A DNA stretch of 64,000 bases. Origin: Mycobacterium sp. DL592 (GTDB lineage: Bacteria; Actinomycetota; Actinomycetes; Mycobacteriales; Mycobacteriaceae). Shown here piece by piece: positions 59,270 through 64,000 of this stretch; positions within the stretch are counted from its first letter, which is position 1; each line of letters starts with the position of its first letter. The notes below the pieces were generated by a model, which was given only the letters and a program-made list of their open reading frames with translations, searched no databases and was not told where the DNA came from. The position numbers and the translations under genes are program-made. The stretch covers positions 852,448-916,447 of the forward strand of contig NZ_CP050192.1 of assembly GCF_011694515.1 (NCBI RefSeq), given 5' to 3'.

Positions 59270-59753
59270 TCCCGCCGACCTCGATGCGGTGGCCCGCCAG
59301 CTCGGGCGTGAGCCGCGCGGCGTGCTCGAGGTCGCCTACCGATGCCCCAATGGTGAACCGGCAGTGGTGAAGACGGCGCCGCGGCTACCGGACGGGACGC
59401 CGTTCCCGACGTTGTTCTACCTGACCCATCCGGCGTTGACCGCCGCGGCCAGCAGGCTGGAGTCCGAGGGGCTGATGCGCTCGATGACTGAGACGCTGAA
59501 CGCCGACCCGGAGATCGCCGCGGCCTACCGGCGCGCCCACGAGTCGTATCTGGCCGAGCGGGATGCGATCGAGCCGCTGGGCACGGAGTTCTCCGGCGGT
59601 GGGATGCCCGACCGGGTCAAGTGTCTGCACGTGCTGATCGCGCATTCGCTGGCAAAAGGCCGCGGGGTCAACCCCTTTGGCGACGAGGCGCTGGCGGTGC
59701 TGGCCGCCGAGCCGGCAATGGCGGGAATTCTGGTGAAGGAGGAGTGGACGTGA
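59262..59753 (+). CDS. DUF501-family protein (Rv1025-type)
   Basis: A 163-residue cytoplasmic protein. Motifs conserved in DUF501: 'RQLGREPRGVLEVAYRCPNG', 'PFPTLFYLTHPALTAAASRLE' and 'GGMPDRVKCLHVLIAHSLAKG'. The function is unknown; conserved position between ftsB and ppx suggests a housekeeping role. GTG 59262 overlaps the ftsB stop by 8 nt, and its TGA overlaps the ppx GTG by 4 nt. Confidence 0.9.
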   Translation: MVDPADLDAVARQLGREPRGVLEVAYRCPNGEPAVVKTAPRLPDGTPFPTLFYLTHPALTAAASRLESEGLMRSMTETLNADPEIAAAYRRAHESYLAERDAIEPLGTEFSGGGMPDRVKCLHVLIAHSLAKGRGVNPFGDEALAVLAAEPAMAGILVKEEWT

Positions 59754-60691
59754 CCCGGGTGGCGGCGATCGACTGCGGTACGAACTCGATCCGGCTGTTG
59801 ATCGCCGACCGTGCCGAGGGTCGGCTGCGCGACCTGCACCGTGAGATGCGGATCGTGCGGCTGGGCCAAGGTGTCGACGCCACTGGACAATTCGCGCCCG
59901 AGGCGTTGGCGCGGACTCGTGCCGCGCTGCTGGACTACGCCGCCCTGCTGGAACGGTTCGAGGTCGCCAAGGTGCGGATGGTGGCGACGTCGGCGACCCG
60001 CGATGCGGCCAACCGCGACGTGTTCTTCCAGATGACCGCGGAGGTGCTTGGCGCAGTGGTACCCGGCGCAATCGCCGAGGTGATCACCGGTACCGAGGAG
60101 GCGGCGTTGTCGTTCAACGGCGCGGTCGGTGAATTGGTTGCTGATGCAGCGCCTTTCGTGGTCGTCGACCTCGGCGGCGGATCGACAGAGGTGGTGCTGG
60201 GCGACGCCGGTGGGGTGCAGGCCTCGTTCTCGGCCGATATCGGGTGTGTGCGGTTGACCGAACGGTGCCTGCACTCCGATCCGCCCACGCCTGCCGAGGT
60301 GGCCGCTGCGCGCGAGGTGGTCCGGGAGCGTCTGGGCGAGGCGCTGCGGGTAGTGCCCGTGGAGAAGGCCAGGACGTGGGTGGGGGTGGCCGGGACGTTC
60401 ACCACGCTGGCGGCGCTGGCTCAGAACATGACCACCTACGACTCCGACGCGATTCATCTGTCGCGGGTGTCGTTCGACCAGCTGCTGCCGGTGTGCGATC
60501 AGCTGATCGCGATGACCCGCAAGCAGCGGGCCGCGCTCGGGCCGATGCACGAGGGGCGCGTCGACGTCATCGGTGGCGGCTCGATCGTGGTCGAGGAACT
60601 GGCCGACGCGTTGGGCCGGCGGGCCGGGATCGACCGGTTGATCGTCAGCGAGCACGACATCCTCGACGGGATCGCGCTGTCGATCAGCTGA
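59750..60691 (+). CDS. ppx: Exopolyphosphatase/guanosine pentaphosphate phosphohydrolase (Rv1026, Ppx2-type)
   Basis: A 313-residue member of the ASKHA fold Ppx/GppA family. Phosphate-binding loops are visible: DCGTNSIRLL (about 8-17), catalytic Glu region 'EVITGTEEAALSF', VVDLGGGSTE (about 140) and 'VIGGGSIVVEE' near the end. It lacks the C-terminal HD domain of GppA, as mycobacterial Ppx2 does. It hydrolyses polyphosphate or pppGpp. The last gene of the eno-ftsB-DUF501-ppx unit; convergent with the DUF4383 gene after 4 bp. Confidence 0.93.
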   Translation: MTRVAAIDCGTNSIRLLIADRAEGRLRDLHREMRIVRLGQGVDATGQFAPEALARTRAALLDYAALLERFEVAKVRMVATSATRDAANRDVFFQMTAEVLGAVVPGAIAEVITGTEEAALSFNGAVGELVADAAPFVVVDLGGGSTEVVLGDAGGVQASFSADIGCVRLTERCLHSDPPTPAEVAAAREVVRERLGEALRVVPVEKARTWVGVAGTFTTLAALAQNMTTYDSDAIHLSRVSFDQLLPVCDQLIAMTRKQRAALGPMHEGRVDVIGGGSIVVEELADALGRRAGIDRLIVSEHDILDGIALSIS

Positions 60692-60695
60692 GTTT

Positions 60696-61178
60696 CTAGT
60701 CCTCTGCGATCAGCGGTTCGCCGCCGGCCCCGGTGGGCACCCGGGCCCCGGCCAGCGTCAGGCCCAGCAGCACCATCACCACACCGATGGAGAAGTGCAG
60801 CCAGCTGTCGGCGTTGTTGAGCGGCAGCATGTTTCGCAGTTGATCGGCGAGCAGCCCGGCCAGCCACAGGCCCAGGAAGATCATGCCGCCGCCGATGAGG
60901 TAGGCCCGGGCTCGGGCATAGCTGGTGGCCAGCAGCAGGCCGGCGACCCCGAACAGCAGGTGCAGTAGGTTGTGCAGCACCGAGATGCCGAACACGCCGA
61001 ACAGTTCGGCGTGCGAGTCGTGGCCGAACCACTGCAACTGGTCGAGCCGGGAGGTCAGGCCGGGGATGAACCCGGCGATGGCGACGGCCAGGAACGCCGC
61101 GGCGACGAGCACCGCGGCCCCCTGCACGGCGAGCAGGCCGACCGATGTGTTGAGCCGGCCGGACTTGGTGGTCCGCAT
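60696..61178 (-). CDS. DUF4383 membrane protein
   Basis: A 160-residue protein with four predicted membrane helices (about 18-38, 55-80, 84-108, 124-146). The conserved loop 'NLLHLLFGVAGLLLA' with a His (HNLLHLLFG) typical of DUF4383 is present, as is 'NNADSWLHFSIGVVM'. The function is unknown. ATG 61178 has no convincing SD or TANNNT at leaderless distance. It lies between ppx and the potassium transporter gene. Confidence 0.85.
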   Translation of the reverse strand: MRTTKSGRLNTSVGLLAVQGAAVLVAAAFLAVAIAGFIPGLTSRLDQLQWFGHDSHAELFGVFGISVLHNLLHLLFGVAGLLLATSYARARAYLIGGGMIFLGLWLAGLLADQLRNMLPLNNADSWLHFSIGVVMVLLGLTLAGARVPTGAGGEPLIAED

Positions 61179-61218
61179 TGTCCGCGGATACCCGTCCTAC
61201 GCCCGCGTCAACCGTCGA

Positions 61219-63234
61219 TCAGTCGATACTGCTGTCGTAACGTACCGAGCGGTCGACGCCGCTGCGAACATCGCCGGGGCTGTGCTCGACGCGGGTGAGA
61301 TCTCGCAAGACCGCGGTGTGCAGCTGGTAAGGCACGCTGGTCACCATCACGTCCGGCTCGAACAGCAGGCGCGCCTTGAGCCGCAGCGAGCTCTGGTTGT
61401 GTAGCAGGTTCTGCCACCATCGCCCGACGACGGTTTCTGGAATGTAGACGCACACCACGTCGCGAGGACCCTGGCGCGCCCGCTTGACGTACTGCAGCAC
61501 CGGTCGGGTTATTTCGCGGTAAGGCGACTCGACCACCCTCAGGGGTACGGCGATGTCGAGGTTCTCCCACTCGCGGTGCAGTGCGCGGGTGTCGGCGTCG
61601 TTGATGTTGACGGTCAGTGCGGTCAACGTGTGCGGCCTGGTGGCGCGCGCGAACAGCAGGGCGCGCTGGGTCGCTTTGTTCCATCCGGAGACCAGCACGA
61701 TGGCGTGCACCCGGCTCAGGAGTGTCTCCTCGTCGTCGGGGTCGACCCGCAGTTCGTCGCGCACTGAGGCGTAGTGGTTGTAGATGGTCTGCATCACGAC
61801 GCACAACACGGGGATCGCGATGACCACCAGGTAGGCGCCGTGGGTGAACTTGGTGATCATGACCACGACCAGGACAAGTCCGGTCAGCATTGCCCCGAAT
61901 GCATTGACAGCCTTGGCGCCGTTGATTTTTCGGCGTTCGGCGGGAGTGAGCGCATGCCGCAGTTCGGCGTTCCAGTGCCGCACCATGCCGGCCTGGCACA
62001 GGGTGAACGACGTGAACACACCCATGATGTAGAGCTGGATGAGCCGGGTCACCGACCCGTCGAAGGCGTAGATCAGGCCACCGGCGACCACGGCGAGCAG
62101 GACGATCCCATTCGAGTAGGCCAGCCGGTCACCCCGGTTCTGCAGTTGCCTGGGCAGGTAGCGGTCCTGGGCGAGAATCGATGCCAGCAACGGGAATCCG
62201 TTGTAGGCGGTGTTGGCGGCCAGGATCAGGATCAGCGCGGTGGCCGCCTGCATGTAGAAGAACATGATGGTGTTGTTGCCGAACACCGCGGACGCCAGCT
62301 GAGCGATCACGGTGCGCTGTGGCTCGGTTTCGCAGTCGCCTCGGAAGCCGATCAGGTCGCAGGTGTTCTCCACGACGCGGGTCTTGGCGATCAGGGCCAG
62401 CGCGGTCACCCCGGCGAACATGGTGGTGGCCAGAAGTCCCATCGCCGTCATCGTGCGAGCCGCGTTGAGTGCCTTCGGCTTGCGGAAGGCCGGCACCCCG
62501 TTGGAGATGGCCTCGACGCCGGTGAGTGCAGTGCAGCCCGAGGAGAACGCCCGTAACACCAGCAGGATCAACGCCACCGTGGTCAGTCCGACCTGCTCGG
62601 CCCGCACGCCGTAGTGGGCGCTCTCGGAGATCGGCGGATGCCCCATCACCGTGCGCAGCAGACCGAGGCCGACCATGAGGAAGACGCCGGCGATGAAGGC
62701 GTACGTCGGAATGGCGAACGCCCGGCCGGACTCGCGCACGCCGCGCAGATTCATGGCGGTGAGCACGACGATGAAGCCGAGGTTGATCGCCACCCGGTAG
62801 GCGTTCAGGTCGGGGACGGCGGAGATGATGTTGTCGACGCCGGCGGCCACCGACACCGCAACTGTCATCACGTAGTCCACTAGGAGAGCGGCGGCCACCA
62901 CCAAACCTGCCAGCGGGCCGAGGTTCTTGGCCACCACCTCGTAGGAACCGCCGCCGCTGGGGTATGCCTTGACCACCTGCCGGTAGGACAGCACCACCAC
63001 GGCCAGCAGCACCACCACGCCCGCGGCGATATAGGGCGTCAGGTGCATGTAGGCGAGCCCGCCGAGGGTGAGGATGAGCAGGATCTCCTGGGTGGCGTAG
63101 GCCACCGAGGACAACGGGTCGCTGGCGAAGACCGGCAGCGCGATTCTCTTGGACAGCAGGGTGTGGCCAAGGCTATCGCTGCGAAAAGGCCGCCCGAGTA
63201 CCAGGCGCTTCATCAGCGACGTGGGTGAAGACAC
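61219..63234 (-). CDS. KimA-type potassium/amino-acid permease (APC superfamily)
   Basis: A 671-residue membrane protein with 12 predicted helices and a C-terminal soluble domain of about 170 residues. Strong matches to B. subtilis KimA (YdaO): DPLSSVAYATQEILLILT, SYRQVVKAYPSGGGSYEVV, RAFSSGCTALTGVEAISNG, and the closing 'LHNQSSLRLKARLLFEPDVMV'. KimA imports K+ with protons; a mycobacterial member (Rv2690c) lies beside the Trk genes. K+ uptake is therefore inferred rather than shown. GTG 63234 is 8 nt after TAGGCT; ATG 63213 is an alternative. In M. tuberculosis the kdp genes follow ppx at this place. Confidence 0.88.
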   Translation of the reverse strand: MSSPTSLMKRLVLGRPFRSDSLGHTLLSKRIALPVFASDPLSSVAYATQEILLILTLGGLAYMHLTPYIAAGVVVLLAVVVLSYRQVVKAYPSGGGSYEVVAKNLGPLAGLVVAAALLVDYVMTVAVSVAAGVDNIISAVPDLNAYRVAINLGFIVVLTAMNLRGVRESGRAFAIPTYAFIAGVFLMVGLGLLRTVMGHPPISESAHYGVRAEQVGLTTVALILLVLRAFSSGCTALTGVEAISNGVPAFRKPKALNAARTMTAMGLLATTMFAGVTALALIAKTRVVENTCDLIGFRGDCETEPQRTVIAQLASAVFGNNTIMFFYMQAATALILILAANTAYNGFPLLASILAQDRYLPRQLQNRGDRLAYSNGIVLLAVVAGGLIYAFDGSVTRLIQLYIMGVFTSFTLCQAGMVRHWNAELRHALTPAERRKINGAKAVNAFGAMLTGLVLVVVMITKFTHGAYLVVIAIPVLCVVMQTIYNHYASVRDELRVDPDDEETLLSRVHAIVLVSGWNKATQRALLFARATRPHTLTALTVNINDADTRALHREWENLDIAVPLRVVESPYREITRPVLQYVKRARQGPRDVVCVYIPETVVGRWWQNLLHNQSSLRLKARLLFEPDVMVTSVPYQLHTAVLRDLTRVEHSPGDVRSGVDRSVRYDSSID

Positions 63235-63242
63235 GAGTAGCG

Positions 63243-63248
63243 AGCCTA
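63243..63248 (-). promoter_or_regulatory. -10 hexamer TAGGCT for the KimA-like gene
   Basis: Minus-strand TAGGCT lies 8 nt before GTG 63234, giving a nearly leaderless mRNA and leaving no room for a c-di-AMP riboswitch. Confidence 0.45.
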
Positions 63249-63286
63249 GTTTCGGCCAACCTCCCCAGTGGGCCGCCAGCCGTAGA

Positions 63287-63331
63287 GATTTCGTAAAGAA
63301 TTGGTGCCCCAAGCGTGTGGATTCCGTAAAG
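63287..63331. repeat. Direct repeat GATTYCGTAAAG, 33-bp period, in the kimA/HTH intergenic region
   Basis: GATTTCGTAAAG (63287-63298) and GATTCCGTAAAG (63320-63331) differ in one base and start 33 bp apart, about three helical turns. They lie between the divergent promoters of the transporter and the HTH gene: a candidate operator pair. Confidence 0.55.
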
Positions 63332-63359
63332 CCCACTGTGCCGCGCCGGTGATTTTGCC

Positions 63360-63365
63360 TAGCTT
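63360..63365 (+). promoter_or_regulatory. -10 hexamer TAGCTT for the HTH regulator gene
   Basis: TAGCTT lies 8 nt before ATG 63374. A leaderless or very short leader is predicted. Confidence 0.4.
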
Positions 63366-63373
63366 CCCGCGTT

Positions 63374-63700
63374 ATGTCTGACGCCGGTCTGGACCGTTGG
63401 GGCCATCTCGAGTACTTGCGCGGCCTCGTCAGCAGGCCTCGTCTGGTCGACCTGCTCGACGTGCTCGCGGCGGGGCCCATGACTGTCGTGCAGATCAGGG
63501 CCGCGCTCGGTGTTGGGCGGCCGGCCGTCAGGCGGGCACTACGGGAACTGATTATCGGTGGTTTGGTCACCGGTGATACGCCGGGCAGCCGGGACGGCTC
63601 GGCACTGGCGGGTGAGAGCTATCAGCACACGGAACGCGGCCGGGCCGTCGTCGGATTGCTCTCCCGGTTCTCGGTGTGGACTTCGCTGTACGACGAATAG
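63374..63700 (+). CDS. Small winged-helix DNA-binding protein
   Basis: A 108-residue protein with a winged-helix fold (about 18-90): 'RLVDLLDVLAAGPMTVVQIRAALGVGRPAVRRALRELIIGGLVTG', with the recognition helix at 'GRPAVRRALREL' and a wing at 'GSALAGESYQHTERGR'. HxlR/ArsR-like in outline but no metal-binding Cys is seen. Divergent from the KimA-like gene across 139 bp containing two direct repeats, so it may regulate the transporter and itself. Ligand unknown. Confidence 0.75.
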   Translation: MSDAGLDRWGHLEYLRGLVSRPRLVDLLDVLAAGPMTVVQIRAALGVGRPAVRRALRELIIGGLVTGDTPGSRDGSALAGESYQHTERGRAVVGLLSRFSVWTSLYDE

Positions 63701-63701
63701 A

Positions 63702-63722
63702 GCGCCGTCAGACACCCGGCGC
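63702..63722. terminator. Hairpin between two convergent genes
   Basis: GCGCCG and CGGCGC form a perfect 6-bp stem with a 9-nt loop in the 43 bp separating the HTH gene and the microprotein gene. It could terminate both directions; there is no T-run. Confidence 0.4.
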
Positions 63723-63743
63723 CCTGATCGCGATACTCCAGAG

Positions 63744-63854
63744 TTACAGCTTGACGCGGCAGCCGCTGCCGATGTTGTGGCAGTGATGGCCACCGTCGCA
63801 GGCGTTACAGCGACAGGTGCAGCCACCGGTGTGCTTGATTTCGGAAACCTGCAT
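63744..63854 (-). CDS. Cys/His-rich microprotein, 36 residues, putative metal binder
   Basis: A 36-residue protein. The core GGCTCRCNACDGGHHCHN followed by GSGCRVKL carries six Cys and four His (one upstream), an extreme content reminiscent of metallothioneins or small zinc-binding proteins; it does not resemble MymT as I recall it. The start is ATG 63854 because GAAGGAG lies 9 nt upstream; ATG 63863 directly abuts the SD. A full promoter (CTGACA-N18-TATCGT) and a hairpin leader precede it. No membrane segment or secretion signal. A peptide-natural-product precursor is an alternative, but no modifying enzyme gene is in view. Confidence 0.7.
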   Translation of the reverse strand: MQVSEIKHTGGCTCRCNACDGGHHCHNIGSGCRVKL

Positions 63855-63863
63855 GTAGATCAT

Positions 63864-63870
63864 CTCCTTC
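63864..63870 (-). promoter_or_regulatory. Shine-Dalgarno GAAGGAG of the microprotein gene
   Basis: Minus-strand GAAGGAG is 9 nt from ATG 63854 and 0 nt from ATG 63863, so it decides the shorter start. Confidence 0.6.
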
Positions 63871-63874
63871 GCGA

Positions 63875-63889
63875 GCCCGTTTGGCGGGC
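63875..63889 (-). ncRNA. Hairpin in the microprotein 5' leader
   Basis: GCCCG-CCAAA-CGGGC (minus strand) is a 5-bp GC stem a few bases upstream of the Shine-Dalgarno. It might affect translation or mRNA stability. Confidence 0.35.
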
Positions 63890-63929
63890 ACGGCGCAAAA
63901 CTGCATCGGTGTGGACGTATGACGGATTC

Positions 63930-63959
63930 ACGATAGTTTGCCGTTGACGGGCGTGTCAG
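63930..63959 (-). promoter_or_regulatory. Promoter of the microprotein gene (CTGACA-N18-TATCGT)
   Basis: Minus-strand CTGACA (63959-63954) and TATCGT (63935-63930) with an 18-bp spacer resemble a SigA promoter (5 of 6 in the -35). The predicted start near 63923 gives a leader of about 70 nt. Confidence 0.55.
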
Positions 63960-63974
63960 TGGAATAGGACTGCC

Positions 63975-64000
63975 ATGCCCCGCTCCTCCCGCGAACGTGG
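63975..64000 (+). CDS. Possible start of a gene running off the window
   Basis: ATG 63975 with AGGA 7 nt upstream opens a basic frame (PRSSRERG) to the window end. Too short to identify or to be sure that it is coding; it would diverge from the microprotein gene. Confidence 0.25.

Noticed and set aside
61208..61999. 263-residue minus-strand frame overlapping the transporter's C-terminus
   Set aside because: Arg/Pro-rich shadow in another frame; the transporter frame has the conserved family motifs.
63235..63373. c-di-AMP (ydaO) riboswitch upstream of the KimA-like gene
   Set aside because: The -10 lies 8 nt before the start and the whole gap is 139 bp shared with a divergent gene, so there is no leader to hold the motif.

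Overview
The window is chromosomal DNA from a high-GC actinomycete, almost certainly a non-tuberculous Mycobacterium (Mycolicibacterium). The support is gene content and order: pat, arcA, pmt/rsmI, pabB, metG/tatD, rpfB-ksgA-ispE, FAAL-type fadD, pth-rplY, lpqT-prsA-glmU, tRNA-Gln, tetR-mfd-mazG, lpqU-eno-ftsB-DUF501-ppx. This follows the M. tuberculosis Rv0998-Rv1026 backbone. Mycobacterial hallmarks include LpqN/LpqT lipoproteins, a PE-PPE-domain hydrolase and a PGRS-like aspartic protease. No phage, IS element, rRNA or CRISPR array was seen.

Layout. 1-4.5 kb: end of an unknown gene, an SDR, a secreted glycoside hydrolase, and the cAMP-binding lysine acetyltransferase Pat coupled to an AroE-like dehydrogenase. 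4.5-11.2 kb: cell-envelope accessory genes (arrestin-like protein plus membrane partner, LpqN lipoprotein, PE-PPE hydrolase, TspO, Ntn hydrolase, two paralogous lipoproteins). 11.2-13.5 kb: AlkB-like oxygenase, SoxR and arginine deiminase around a clear SoxR box. 13.5-22.7 kb: a catabolic insert (aldehyde dehydrogenase, two Baeyer-Villiger/FMO-type monooxygenases, a double-domain CoA-transferase, Zn alcohol dehydrogenase, LLM flavin oxidoreductase). 22.7-36.9 kb: conserved backbone, with an ECF41 sigma/oxidoreductase pair and a soluble Ser/Thr kinase placed antisense between ksgA and ispE. 36.9-48.3 kb: a QueG-like Fe-S protein, membrane proteins, pth-rplY, a secreted PGRS-aspartic protease, and lpqT-arsC-prsA-glmU. 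48.3-61.2 kb: mfd-mazG, an EfeUOB iron importer with two IdeR-like boxes, then lpqU-eno-ftsB-DUF501-ppx. 61.2-64 kb: a KimA-type potassium transporter diverging from a small HTH regulator, then a 36-residue Cys/His-rich microprotein gene with its own promoter.

How the parts act together. The backbone couples translation quality and rRNA modification (rsmI, ksgA, metG, pth, rplY), cell-wall and nucleotide-sugar supply (glmU, prsA, ispE, rpfB, lpqU, ftsB) and genome maintenance (mfd, mazG, tatD, alkB-like). Many starts carry TANNNT placed 6-9 nt upstream of an ATG/GTG, the signature of leaderless mycobacterial mRNAs. These were used to fix start codons.

Most interesting for follow-up: the Cys/His microprotein, the KimA/HTH intergenic direct repeats, the kinase inserted in the rpfB-ksgA-ispE block, the terminator-like rpfB leader, the fadD leader with an overlapping small ORF, the SoxR-box double promoter, and two divergent gene pairs whose -10 hexamers overlap by 2 bp.
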